Both the position numbers and the translations under genes were made by a program. DNA of 64,000 bases from JADFXI01 sp963784135 (lineage in GTDB: Bacteria; Nitrospirota; Thermodesulfovibrionia; Thermodesulfovibrionales; Dissulfurispiraceae). The notes beneath the pieces are model-generated. The model worked only from the letters and a program-made list of their open reading frames with translations. It made no database searches and was not told where the DNA came from. Below are positions 34,049 through 43,157 of this stretch, one piece after another. Every line of letters starts with the position of its first letter. The stretch's first letter is position 1. Location of the stretch: positions 1 through 64,000 of the forward strand of contig CAWAQG010000012.1 in the NCBI GenBank assembly GCA_963784135.1. The letters run 5' to 3'.

Positions 34049-34963
34049 TTATCTTGAGAAAGCAGTTTTTAATACCTCAAGGTTGTTTTCCATAATATTT
34101 ATATAAGCGTCAGGACTATTCGGACCGGTTACCGCGGGGTCGAGCATATAAACTCTGGCCCCTGTTTCCCTGGCGATTGTATCTGCCGCTGTAACAGGAT
34201 ATTGAGGCTCGCTGAACAAGGTTTTTATGCCTGCCTCCCTGATCAAATCCACTGTCCTTGCGAGTTCCCCGGCGCTCGGCTCGCTTCCGGGTTCTCTTTC
34301 TACCACAGCTGCAATTTCGAGCCCGAACTCTCGTGCAAAATAAGGGAACGCCTCATGAAATGTAATGATCTTTTTGCCTTTATAAGGGGCCAATTCCGTA
34401 CTCATTTTTTCGCGTAATCTCTCCAGTTTATTAACATAACTTTCGGTATTCCTGCGATACAGGTCCGCGTGAGCCGGGTCGAACTTCTCCATGTCTTTAC
34501 CGAGATTATTAACTTCGGTAATAGCGAGGGAAATGCTTACCCATACATGCGGATTGTCCCCCTCTTCACCTCCACCCTTAATAAGCTGCATCCCATCTGC
34601 CAACTTTATAATCTTAATTTGCGGGTATTGGGCAATAATACGATCAAGAAAAGACTCCATGCCTGCCCCATTGGCAACAACTACCTGTGCATCAGCAAGC
34701 TTTTTCATATCATCGGTTGTCACTGTATAATCATGCAAACAACCGGTCATGGTCGGGGTAAGGTTGCTTACGGACACGCCGGGAACGTCCTTAACTACAT
34801 TGAGCGTCATTATATACATGGGGTAAAAAGAACCGACAAGCTTGATCTTTTTTGTTTCCTGGCCGGCCTCGTGTTTGCAACCGATCACTGACACGAACAA
34901 AAACATTACCGTTAACGCCGCAACAGAGAGCGGTCCGGCTTTACTCATAATAAGACGTTTCAT
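34049..34963 (-). CDS. znuA: Metal ABC transporter substrate-binding lipoprotein (ZnuA-like)
   Basis: A protein of about 304 residues with a lipoprotein signal ending SVIGC (start ATG 34963), then the cluster 9 binding-protein fold: LVGSFYPMYIMTLNV, TGCLHDYTVTTDDM with a metal His, PHVWVSISLA with the second His, IITFHEAFPYFAREFGL with the third and LFSEPQYP. The His-rich loop of many zinc proteins is replaced by a short GGGEEGDN stretch. The start codon overlaps the stop of the fur-family gene (ATGA). Zinc is likelier than manganese but not proven. Confidence 0.9.
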   Translation of the reverse strand: MKRLIMSKAGPLSVAALTVMFLFVSVIGCKHEAGQETKKIKLVGSFYPMYIMTLNVVKDVPGVSVSNLTPTMTGCLHDYTVTTDDMKKLADAQVVVANGAGMESFLDRIIAQYPQIKIIKLADGMQLIKGGGEEGDNPHVWVSISLAITEVNNLGKDMEKFDPAHADLYRRNTESYVNKLERLREKMSTELAPYKGKKIITFHEAFPYFAREFGLEIAAVVEREPGSEPSAGELARTVDLIREAGIKTLFSEPQYPVTAADTIARETGARVYMLDPAVTGPNSPDAYINIMENNLEVLKTAFSR

Positions 34964-35391
34964 CTGCATTTGGAACACAGACCCTCTATGTGCAAAAAAT
35001 GTTTTTCCACCTTTCCGTTCAAATTCTTCTCGATAAACTTTGATACCGCGCCGAAATTGCAATACTCAACCTCTTCCACCCGCCTGCATCCTCTGCATAC
35101 AAAATGATGGTGGTGGCCATCCGGCATCTTGCATAACATGTAATACAGTTGCCGGTCGTCAGAGGGGATTTGTATTAAAACTCCTATGTTTTTTAATTCC
35201 TCCAGAATTCTGTAAACCGTGGGCAAACCCAACGGAGTAATCTTTTTCCTTAATTCCTGATAAACCTCATGCGGCCCCATACGCCTGTTGTTCTTCAAAA
35301 ATAAATCAATGACCGCCCTGCGTTTAGGGGTGCTTTTCAGACCGTTCTGTTTGAGAAGACTTACATAGGATTGCAAATAAATAGAACTCAT
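34960..35391 (-). CDS. Fur-family metal-responsive repressor (Zur-like)
   Basis: A 143-residue Fur protein with winged-helix region KSTPKRRAVIDLFLKNN and GLPTVYRILEEL, metal-binding HHHHFVC followed by CRGCRRVEEVEYC and a C-terminal CSKC. Two CxxC pairs form the structural zinc site. It is the first gene of the metal importer operon, which suggests autoregulation by the same metal. I cannot place a Fur/Zur box with confidence in the 85 bases upstream. Confidence 0.92.
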   Translation of the reverse strand: MSSIYLQSYVSLLKQNGLKSTPKRRAVIDLFLKNNRRMGPHEVYQELRKKITPLGLPTVYRILEELKNIGVLIQIPSDDRQLYYMLCKMPDGHHHHFVCRGCRRVEEVEYCNFGAVSKFIEKNLNGKVEKHFLHIEGLCSKCR

Positions 35392-35476
35392 TTACGTTTA
35401 GAATATCACAAGCCTTATTGCTTGTTCAAGATACAGAATGAATGCGTCAAGGCGCGGGCTGAAAGCTAAGAACTTT

Positions 35477-37111
35477 TCAGCATTCGCAGACTATGTTCGC
35501 GAGTTCTTTTGAGAAGGTTTCGAAGTTGACCGAATAATCGACCGGACACTCGATAAGGACGAGTTTCTTCAGTGCAAACGCCTTGCGTAAGAGTTCGGAC
35601 AGATCATCTCCCTCCTTCACCTTCATGCCCACGGCCCCATAGCTTTCCGCATATTTGACGAAGTCAGGATTGGAATAATCGAGAGCGAAGCTCTGGAATC
35701 CCTTGGCCTCTTGTTCCCACTTGATGAAACCGAAGGCGTTGTCATTCAGGACCAGGACTACGAGCGGGACGCTGTATCGCAGGGCGGTCTCAAGCTCCTG
35801 GGAGTTCATCATGAACCCGCCGTCTCCCACTACAGCCAGCACGTTAAGGCCGGGCTTGAGCATCTTGGCCATGATGCCGGCGGAAAGTCCCGCGCCCATT
35901 GTTGCGAGGGCATTATCCAGGAGGAACGTGTTAGGTCTGTAAGTACGGTAGAGCCTCGAGAACCACAGCTTGTAGATCCCGTTGTCAAGGGTCAGGATAT
36001 CCTGGTGAGACAGCACCTCCCGCACATGACACACGACCTCCTGCGGGGTCAAAGGATACTGTTTCTTGCAATCCGGCGCGAGTTTCCGGTCCAGGAATTC
36101 CCGCACTGCCTTGAATGCTCCGTTGTCTTTCCTGGGGACGATCATCGCCCCGAGTTGCCTGAGAGAGCAGGAAATATCGCCTATAATGTCGATTGCGGGA
36201 TTGTAGTATTTGTCCACCGCTGCTTCTGCGAAATCGATATTTATAATCTTCTTATCGAGATTCCTGTTCCATACATATGGAGGATATTCAACGATATTGT
36301 AACCGATCGTTATGATCACATCGGCCATGTCGATTCCGCAATTCACGTAATCACGGCGGTGGATGCCGGTTGCGAAGAGACTGTATTCAGATTCATCGCT
36401 AAGAACGCCTTTCCCCATCTGCGTATGTATTGCGTAGATGCCCGTATTATTAATGAAATGCGCCAGCTGCCGGCAGATCCGGCTCCTGTTGGCCCCCGAA
36501 GAGAGGATGATAAGAGGGAGCCGGGCTTTGTTGATCAGTTCCGCTGCCTGGGTTATGGACCTCGTATCCGGCAGCGGCCTTCGCGTAAATCCACGTTTCT
36601 GCACCTGCGAACCGGTTTGGCTCACAGCAACGTCCACCGGCAGTTCCAGATGCACGGCTCCCGGTCGTTCTGTTTGAGCTAATGCGAAGGCATTCCGTAA
36701 AACAGTGGGTATGGTGTCCGGGTCAACTATGGTGACCGAGTCCTTGGTAATCGGCCTCATCACTTCCACCACGTCGACCAGCTGGAACCGGGCCTGCCAG
36801 TTTGCCCTGAGCGCCTTCTGGCCGGAGATAGAAACCAGCGGCGCACCGATAAGCTGAGCGTGGGCCACGCCGGTAACAAGGTTTAATGCGCCGGGACCAA
36901 GTGTAGAGAAGCAGACCCCGGCCTTTCCTGTGAGCCTTCCATAGGTCGCGGCCATGAATGCAGCGGGCTGCTCGTGGCGTGTAATGATTACTTTGATGGA
37001 TGAGGTCCGGAGAGATTCGAGGAAGTCAAGGTTTTCCTCTCCCGGCAGGCCGAATACGTACTCCACCCCTTCCTCTTCGAGCTGCCTCACAAAGAGATCG
37101 GATGCCTTCAT
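35477..37111 (-). CDS. ThDP-dependent acetolactate synthase-like enzyme (AlsS/IlvB family)
   Basis: A 544-residue ThDP enzyme with catalytic Glu47 in RHEQPAAFMAATYGRLTGK, FSTLGPGALNLVTGVAHAQ, a central nucleotide-fold domain and the ThDP/Mg motif VVGDGGFMMNSQ...LNDNAF. Length and sequence fit single-subunit acetolactate synthases (AlsS type), and no regulatory subunit gene follows. It overlaps nothing but starts 2 bases after an aldehyde dehydrogenase gene. In this operon with aconitase and citrate synthase, a 2-oxoacid decarboxylase role is also possible. Confidence 0.82.
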   Translation of the reverse strand: MKASDLFVRQLEEEGVEYVFGLPGEENLDFLESLRTSSIKVIITRHEQPAAFMAATYGRLTGKAGVCFSTLGPGALNLVTGVAHAQLIGAPLVSISGQKALRANWQARFQLVDVVEVMRPITKDSVTIVDPDTIPTVLRNAFALAQTERPGAVHLELPVDVAVSQTGSQVQKRGFTRRPLPDTRSITQAAELINKARLPLIILSSGANRSRICRQLAHFINNTGIYAIHTQMGKGVLSDESEYSLFATGIHRRDYVNCGIDMADVIITIGYNIVEYPPYVWNRNLDKKIINIDFAEAAVDKYYNPAIDIIGDISCSLRQLGAMIVPRKDNGAFKAVREFLDRKLAPDCKKQYPLTPQEVVCHVREVLSHQDILTLDNGIYKLWFSRLYRTYRPNTFLLDNALATMGAGLSAGIMAKMLKPGLNVLAVVGDGGFMMNSQELETALRYSVPLVVLVLNDNAFGFIKWEQEAKGFQSFALDYSNPDFVKYAESYGAVGMKVKEGDDLSELLRKAFALKKLVLIECPVDYSVNFETFSKELANIVCEC

Positions 37112-37113
37112 CT

Positions 37114-38487
37114 CTACTCTCTCACGACCACAGTCTTGATATTCACGAACTCCTTCAGCCCATAGTGCGACAGCTCTCTGCCGAACCCGGATTTCTTTAC
37201 GCCTCCGAAGGGCAGACGAGGGTCTGACTTTACCATATCGTTTATTGCGATGGCGCCGGCTTCCAGTCTCGCCGCCAGTCTTTCCGCCCGATCGCGGTCT
37301 CTGCTCCAGATGGACGCGCCGAGCCCGAACTCTGTATCGTTTGCCACGCTCACCGCCTCATCCTCATTCTTAACAATGATAATGGGCGCAATTGGCCCGA
37401 ACACCTCTTCGGTAAGTACCTTCATCTTCTTTGTCGCATTATATACCGCACAGGGCGCAAAGAAAAGCCCTTTTTTAAAGGAGTGTTCAACCTGCACAAC
37501 TTCAGCGCCTTTTGCTTTGGCGTCCCTGAGCTGCTTTTTCAGGGTGTTGAAGATGTCTGTTTTTGCGACCGGGCCGATATCAGTCGACTCATCCATGGGA
37601 TCGCCGATCTTCAGTTCCCTGAGCCGTGCGAGGAAGTGTTTCCTGAACTCAGCAGCTATTTTCTCGTGAACTACGAAGCGTTTTGCAGCTATACAGCTCT
37701 GGCCGGCATTGAACAGGCGGGCGTTGGCAGCCATCCTGCCGGCCTTTTCAACGTCTGCATCGTCAAGGACAATGAAAGGATCGGAGCCGCCAAGCTCCAG
37801 CACGAGTTTCTTGATCTTTGCCCCCGCATGGGCGCCGACCTCCTCTCCTGCCTTGTTGCTCCCCGTGAGCGATACCGCATCTACCTTGTCACCATCGATG
37901 AGGTCCAGGGTGTCCTTCGCGTCAATGAGCAGCGTCTTGAACACATGGTCCGGGAATCCAGCTTTTAAAAAAGAGTCTTCGATGGCAAGGGCGCACCCGG
38001 GAACATTGGATGCGTGTTTCAGCGCCACGACATTGCCCGCGCAGATCGCCGGGATGCCGAACCGGAAAGCCTGCCAGAAAGGGAAGTTCCACGGCATGAT
38101 CGCGAGCACGATCCCCAGCGGGTCGAACCTTATATAACTCTTTACCGCCTCGGTCCTGATATGCTCGGCCTCCAGGAACTTCGGGGCATTCTCCGCGTAG
38201 TAGTCACAGAGCCATGCGCATTTCTCGATCTCCCCCAGCGATTCCCTAATGGGCTTGCCCATTTCTTTTGTTATCTGTTCGGCATATGTCTGTTTTTCCG
38301 CCAGGAGATGACCGGCCAATTTCCTGACGCAGCTTGCCCGTTCGTAGGCAGGCACGGAGCGCCAGGCAGAAAATGCTTTCCGCGAAAGCGCTATTTCCTT
38401 ATTAATTTTCTGTTCGGTCAGGAGTCCGAATTCCCGCATTACTTCCCCTGTATAGGGATTGATTGAATGTATCTTCCTATTGCCCAT
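37114..38487 (-). CDS. NAD(P)-dependent aldehyde dehydrogenase (succinate-semialdehyde dehydrogenase-like)
   Basis: A 457-residue ALDH with MPWNFPFWQAFR cofactor/oxyanion Asn, general base Glu in LELGGSDPFIVL and nucleophile Cys265 in AGQSCIAAKRF. GFGRELSHYG near the end and overall length fit the succinate-semialdehyde dehydrogenase group. Next to a ThDP 2-oxoacid enzyme, the pair could convert 2-oxoglutarate to succinate via succinic semialdehyde, a route known in cyanobacteria. That route is inferred from context only. Confidence 0.88.
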   Translation of the reverse strand: MGNRKIHSINPYTGEVMREFGLLTEQKINKEIALSRKAFSAWRSVPAYERASCVRKLAGHLLAEKQTYAEQITKEMGKPIRESLGEIEKCAWLCDYYAENAPKFLEAEHIRTEAVKSYIRFDPLGIVLAIMPWNFPFWQAFRFGIPAICAGNVVALKHASNVPGCALAIEDSFLKAGFPDHVFKTLLIDAKDTLDLIDGDKVDAVSLTGSNKAGEEVGAHAGAKIKKLVLELGGSDPFIVLDDADVEKAGRMAANARLFNAGQSCIAAKRFVVHEKIAAEFRKHFLARLRELKIGDPMDESTDIGPVAKTDIFNTLKKQLRDAKAKGAEVVQVEHSFKKGLFFAPCAVYNATKKMKVLTEEVFGPIAPIIIVKNEDEAVSVANDTEFGLGASIWSRDRDRAERLAARLEAGAIAINDMVKSDPRLPFGGVKKSGFGRELSHYGLKEFVNIKTVVVRE

Positions 38488-38497
38488 TGCCTGCCGC

Positions 38498-39685
38498 CTA
38501 TTCCCTTTCCTCTATAGGTTTATACGTGCAGCCGGTCTTGCCGCAGTAATGGCCCACATACTCGGAAGAGGGCCGGTAAAGCGCCGGCTTTTCCTGGGCA
38601 TCGCCTAATTTCTCCTCGATGATGTGCGCCGTCCATCCCGCAATCCGCGCTATGGCGAAAATGGGTGTCATAAGGTCGAGCGGTATCCCCATCATATGGT
38701 AAACCGACGCGCTGTAGAAGTCGACATTCGGCTTGATCGTAGTTTTGCCCCGTTTCCCGAATTCCGCAACTGCGCTCTCTTCTATCCGGGCCGACAGCAG
38801 GCACCAGTGTTCCTGCCCAAGTTTTTTTCCCAGTCTGAAACACATGTCCTTCAGGAAACGGGCCCTCGGGTCCATAGTTTTGTATACAGCATGGCCCATG
38901 CCCATGATCTTGTGTCCGTTGTCGAGCTGCGTCCTTACCCACCCGGCAATATCCTCAACGTCCCGGAGTCCCTGGAGCATCTTCATCACTTGTGCATTGG
39001 CGCCGCCGTGGAGGCTTCCGGAAAGTGCGCCAATGCCTGCCGCAACCCCTGCGTACATGTGCGCCCGCGTGGACACCACCTCGCGGCATGCAAATGTCGA
39101 CGCATTGAACGAATGATCAGCGTGCAGCAACAGCGCCGTATCGAGGTCTCGTGATGTCCCGGCGTCAGGCTGTTTGCCGGTGAGCTGCCACAAGAAATTG
39201 CCTGCATGGGACAGTGTATTATCAGGCGGCATAGGCTCCAGGCCTTTTCGTATCCGGTCCCAGCCGGCCACCAAAGCCGGCATACGAGCGATGAGCCTGA
39301 TCGCCCTGGCAATGTTTGCCTCGCGTGTTTCCAACTCCAGATCAGGATCATCAGCGGCAAGCAGCGGTATGGATGCCTGGAGTATATCCATGGGTCGGGC
39401 CTTACCCGGCAGCTGCCTGAAACTTTCGAATACGAAAGCCGGTACCCTCCGCTCCCCGGCCAGCCTGGCCTTGAACTCCTCAAGTTGTTGCCTGTTTGGA
39501 AGCTCATCATATAGAAGCAGGTAAGCTGTTTCTTCGAACGAAGAATTGCGGGCAAGCTCCTCGATCTGGAAGCCCCGGTAGATGAGAATTCCGTTTTCAC
39601 CGTCGACATCGCTGATTTTCGTGTCAGCTACCGTGACGCCACGCAGACCAATATTCTTTACCTTTGCGGCATCAGCCATTTTCAC
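38498..39685 (-). CDS. gltA: Citrate synthase (type I-like, 2-methylcitrate synthase group)
   Basis: A 395-residue citrate synthase with IYRGFQIEELA, HADHSFNASTFACR, GSLHGGANAQV with the oxaloacetate His, GMGHAVYKTMDPRA with the catalytic His and NVDFYSASVYHMMG with the catalytic Asp. It condenses oxaloacetate and acetyl-CoA. A 2-methylcitrate activity cannot be excluded because the groups are similar. It overlaps the aconitase gene by 4 bases, giving an acn-gltA order consistent with the oxidative TCA entry. Confidence 0.95.
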   Translation of the reverse strand: MKMADAAKVKNIGLRGVTVADTKISDVDGENGILIYRGFQIEELARNSSFEETAYLLLYDELPNRQQLEEFKARLAGERRVPAFVFESFRQLPGKARPMDILQASIPLLAADDPDLELETREANIARAIRLIARMPALVAGWDRIRKGLEPMPPDNTLSHAGNFLWQLTGKQPDAGTSRDLDTALLLHADHSFNASTFACREVVSTRAHMYAGVAAGIGALSGSLHGGANAQVMKMLQGLRDVEDIAGWVRTQLDNGHKIMGMGHAVYKTMDPRARFLKDMCFRLGKKLGQEHWCLLSARIEESAVAEFGKRGKTTIKPNVDFYSASVYHMMGIPLDLMTPIFAIARIAGWTAHIIEEKLGDAQEKPALYRPSSEYVGHYCGKTGCTYKPIEERE

Positions 39686-41622
39686 CTCTGCCTCATTTCA
39701 TTTTTTACAAAATTCAGCGTCCCGCCTGCCACCAAATGGTCCCTCTGACGTCCGGACACTTCGAGGACAGTGATGACGGTCTGCCCATCCACCTCAACTG
39801 GAATCTCCGTGTCGCCTTTCGCTATACGGCCCCGGACATCGCGGAACACCACATGCGCACCCTTGTTCAACCGCTCATAGTCTTTAGTGTCTTTAAAGGT
39901 GAGAGGAAGAACACCGAAATTGCAGAGGTTGGACTTGTGGATGCGTGCAAAGCTTTTCACTATCTTCGCCCGGACCCCGAGGTAACGCGGAGCAAGTGCA
40001 GCATGCTCCCTGCTCGACCCCTGGCCGTAATTCTCTCCGCCGACCACAACTACGACTCCCCTCGTTCTGCACTCAGCGGCAAAAACAGGATCGATCTGCT
40101 CGAACACGTGTTCGCTGATAGCGCGGATATTTGAACGAAGCGGGAGCACTTCGTTGCCTGCCGGCATGATTGTGTCTGTAGAGATGTTGTCTCCCACCCT
40201 TAGCACAACTTCTGCCTCTATCGTTTCGGGAAGCGGCCCAAGGTCCGGCAGCGGCTGGATATTCGGCCCTCTTACCACTACGGTTTTTTTAAGTTCCTGT
40301 GACGGGAATACAATTGACTTCTCGTCAACGGAGTATTTTTCCGGGTCTTCGATCCGCGGATAAGCCATATCTTCTGCCAGGTCCCGAGGGTCTGTGATTA
40401 CCCCTTTCAACCCGGCTGCTGTTGCAGTCTCGGGAGAGCAGAGGTAGACTTTGTCGTCTTTTGTCCCGGACCTGCCCGGGAAATTCCTGGGGAATGTCCG
40501 AAGACTTACCTCGCCTGTTCCCGGCGCCTGGCCCATGCCTATGCATCCCTGGCAACCCGGCTCATGCAAACGCACCCCTGATAAAAGGAACGCCATAAGT
40601 CCGCCGGCCTGGGCAACGTTCTCGAGCACCTGACGGCTTCCGGGATTTACATGAAAATTAGTTTCCGGATGTACCCTTCTGCCTTCGAGCATCCTTGCCG
40701 CCACCATGAGGTCCCGGAAAGAAGAGTTCACGCTGCTTCCCACTATCACCTGGTCCACTTTCGTGCCTGCAACTTCGCGTACGGGGACTACATTGCCGGG
40801 AGAAGACGGCAAGGCAATGAGCGGTCCGAGCTTCGAGAGGTCTATCTCCGCATATTCATCGTACTCTGCGCCATCATCGGCAGCAAGGCCGACCCATGCA
40901 TCTCCCCGTCCCTGGGCGATAAAATACTCCCGCGTCCTCTCATCGGACGGGAACAGGGACGTTGTTGCTCCTGTCTCTGTGCCCATATTGCCGATTGTTT
41001 CGCGGTCTGTGGCGGAAAGAGATTTGACTCCAGGGCCGTAATACTCTATGACCTTGCCCACGCACCCCTTGACGTTATAGAGCCGGAGCATTTCGAGTAT
41101 TACGTCCTTGGCGCTCACCCAGTCCGGGAGTTTACCTGTGAGCCTGACCCCAAGGACTTTGGGGCAGGGGAGATAATAGGGGTAGCCGGCCATGGCCAAT
41201 GTAACATCCAGACCACCGGCGCCGATACCCAGCATGGAGACGCCTGCGGCCCCGGGGGTATGACTGTCAGCTCCGAGAAGCGTTTTTCCGGGAACGCCGA
41301 AGCGCTCCATGTGCACTTGGTGCGAGACGCCGTTGCCCGGCTTGCTGAAATGGATACCGTATCTGGCAGCCGCGGTCTGGAGGAACTTGTGATCGTCGGC
41401 ATTCTTGTTATCTGTCTGGAGGAGGTTGTGGTCCACATACTGCGCCGCCAACTCAACCTTCACCCGGTCGAGTCCCAATGCTTCGAACTCTAATATGGCG
41501 AGCGTCCCTGTAGCGTCCTGCAGCAGGGTGTGGTCGATTTTAATGGCGATTTCGCTGCCGGGCATTAACTGACCCTCCACCAGGTGGGCCTCCAGAATCT
41601 TATGAGTCAGGTTCTTTTTCAT
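39682..41622 (-). CDS. acnA: Aconitate hydratase
   Basis: A 646-residue aconitase with KIDHTLLQDATGT, GADSHTPGAAGVSMLGIGAG, [4Fe-4S] ligand region GCQGCIGMG and the swivelling domain motif YGQGSSREHAALAPRYLG. The length fits the short bacterial aconitase X-like group rather than the 890-residue AcnA of E. coli. It is first in a four-gene minus-strand operon. An insertion sequence now sits 58 bases upstream of its start, so the native promoter may be displaced. Confidence 0.94.
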   Translation of the reverse strand: MKKNLTHKILEAHLVEGQLMPGSEIAIKIDHTLLQDATGTLAILEFEALGLDRVKVELAAQYVDHNLLQTDNKNADDHKFLQTAAARYGIHFSKPGNGVSHQVHMERFGVPGKTLLGADSHTPGAAGVSMLGIGAGGLDVTLAMAGYPYYLPCPKVLGVRLTGKLPDWVSAKDVILEMLRLYNVKGCVGKVIEYYGPGVKSLSATDRETIGNMGTETGATTSLFPSDERTREYFIAQGRGDAWVGLAADDGAEYDEYAEIDLSKLGPLIALPSSPGNVVPVREVAGTKVDQVIVGSSVNSSFRDLMVAARMLEGRRVHPETNFHVNPGSRQVLENVAQAGGLMAFLLSGVRLHEPGCQGCIGMGQAPGTGEVSLRTFPRNFPGRSGTKDDKVYLCSPETATAAGLKGVITDPRDLAEDMAYPRIEDPEKYSVDEKSIVFPSQELKKTVVVRGPNIQPLPDLGPLPETIEAEVVLRVGDNISTDTIMPAGNEVLPLRSNIRAISEHVFEQIDPVFAAECRTRGVVVVVGGENYGQGSSREHAALAPRYLGVRAKIVKSFARIHKSNLCNFGVLPLTFKDTKDYERLNKGAHVVFRDVRGRIAKGDTEIPVEVDGQTVITVLEVSGRQRDHLVAGGTLNFVKNEMRQR

Positions 41623-41663
41623 GAGATTAATTCAATAATACTTTACATCCCATGAGGATGCAA

Positions 41664-41679
41664 GATATGGATATCAGAT
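41664..41679. repeat. Target-site duplication, left
   Basis: GATATGGATATCAGAT stands immediately before the left end of the insertion sequence and is repeated exactly at 43049-43064. Confidence 0.85.
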
Positions 41680-43048
41680 TGTGTGGCGAGTTGATAAACT
41701 GTCCGTATCTGTAGCACATAAACTGTCCGGGTGGTATATGGATAGCAAGGGGGGCTATCCATGAAACGTTCGGCGGTGTTGCAGGAGGTACGGAAAATGA
41801 GATTTGAAGAAGGTTATGAGGGCTGGAAGAGTGGACGGCTAACGCAGGAGGAAGCGGCGATGCTCCTTGGTGTCTGTGACAGGACATTTCGGCGATATCT
41901 GCTGAGGTATGCGGATAAAGGGATGGAGGGACTTATAGATAAGCGTTTAGGACAAATATCGCATCTGCGAGCACCAGTTGACGAAGTGATGGCGCTATCG
42001 GATCTTTATAGAGGACGTTATTATGGTTTCAACGTCAAGCATTTTTTTAGCTGGTATCGCCGAGTTCATCAAGGAAACAGGAGCTACACATGGGTCAAAA
42101 ACACCCTCCAGGAAAAGGGATTGGTACCGAAAGGGGCACTGAAAGGGGCACACAGGAAAAGAAGGGTCAGGGCTCCCTATATCGGCATGATGCTTCATCA
42201 GGATGGTTCCCGGCACCAGTGGGTTCCCGGCAAATTATGGGATTTGATCGTGACGATGGATGATGCCAGCAGTGAACACTACTCGATGTTTTTTGTTAAG
42301 GAAGAAGGCACACAAAGCAGCTTTCTGGGTGTAAAAGAGGTTATAGAGCAACACGGGTTGTTTGCTTCGTTGTATACGGATCGCGGAAGTCACTATTGGC
42401 ATACACCGGAGGCTGGAGGGAAAGTGGACAAATCAAGTCTTACCCAGTTTGGTCGTGCAATGAGCCAACTGGGGATTAAGATGATCCCTGCGTATTCTCC
42501 TGAAGCCAGGGGCCGTTCTGAGCGAGCCTTCAGTACCCATCAAGATCGGCTGGTCAAGGAGCTTGCGATGGCGGGCATCACTGGGATGAAGCAGGCCAAT
42601 GATTATCTTGCCAGTACATATATGCCGGCCCATAATGCCGAGTTCGCCGTTATCCCTCAAGAACCAGAGAGCGTGTTCGTGACTTGGGCAGGCACTGCCT
42701 TGGAAGACATCCTATGCGAACAGTATGACCGCACCGTCGGCAATGACAACTGTGTAAAGTTCGATGGACTAAAACTTCAGATCCCGCCAAATCAATATCG
42801 TTGCCATTACGTCAGGGTCCAGGTAAGCGTTCATCGTTATCCCGACGGTAGACTTGCTATCTTTCATGGACCGAGAAAACTGGCTGCCTATAACTCTAAA
42901 GGAAAGGAGATTGCAATTTGCTCACATGCAGCGGCATAAGCCTTAATAAAACTGAAATCGGTGGACTGCCATGTTCCATGCGCAGCCACCCTGCAGAACC
43001 GGACAGTTTATTTGCTCTAAAACCGGACAACTCTATTTGTTGACAACA
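41680..43048 (+). mobile_element. ISNCY-type insertion sequence (1369 bp)
   Basis: A complete element flanked by 16-bp direct repeats. Its imperfect terminal inverted repeats share TGT at the tips, an ATAAACTGTCCGG block about 40 bases in and a GTCCG in between. One transposase gene (41761-42939) fills it. Because it sits just upstream of the aconitase operon and carries outward-facing ends, it may influence that operon's expression. Confidence 0.88.
41761..42939 (+). CDS. ISNCY-family DDE transposase
   Basis: A 392-residue transposase with an N-terminal helix-turn-helix (RLTQEEAAMLLGVCDRTFRRY) and an rve-type integrase core. Acidic residues are in MMLHQDGSRHQW, SLYTDRGSHYW and SPEARGRSERAF, the DDE set. 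A C-terminal beta domain ends HGPRKLAAYN. The frame is intact, so the element is probably active or recently active. Family members include IS1202-like elements with long target duplications, matching the 16-bp repeat seen here. Confidence 0.93.
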   Translation: MKRSAVLQEVRKMRFEEGYEGWKSGRLTQEEAAMLLGVCDRTFRRYLLRYADKGMEGLIDKRLGQISHLRAPVDEVMALSDLYRGRYYGFNVKHFFSWYRRVHQGNRSYTWVKNTLQEKGLVPKGALKGAHRKRRVRAPYIGMMLHQDGSRHQWVPGKLWDLIVTMDDASSEHYSMFFVKEEGTQSSFLGVKEVIEQHGLFASLYTDRGSHYWHTPEAGGKVDKSSLTQFGRAMSQLGIKMIPAYSPEARGRSERAFSTHQDRLVKELAMAGITGMKQANDYLASTYMPAHNAEFAVIPQEPESVFVTWAGTALEDILCEQYDRTVGNDNCVKFDGLKLQIPPNQYRCHYVRVQVSVHRYPDGRLAIFHGPRKLAAYNSKGKEIAICSHAAA

Positions 43049-43064
43049 GATATGGATATCAGAT
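43049..43064. repeat. Target-site duplication, right
   Basis: Exact copy of 41664-41679, directly after the right end of the insertion sequence. GATATGGATATC recurs once more just downstream, so the target was itself repetitive. Confidence 0.85.
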
Positions 43065-43157
43065 ATGGATATCGGAAGCGCCGGAGAGATAATCTTCGGG
43101 CCGGCCTTTTGGACATTGCGCAACGTCAAAAGTCTTAAATGAGTTATTGACCTTAAC

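Noticed and set aside
35711..36682. Long frame opposite the ThDP enzyme gene
   Set aside because: Its product matches nothing I recognise, while the opposite strand encodes a complete enzyme with all cofactor motifs.
40651..41493. Long frame opposite the aconitase gene
   Set aside because: Antisense to a well-conserved aconitase, with no start signal or motifs.
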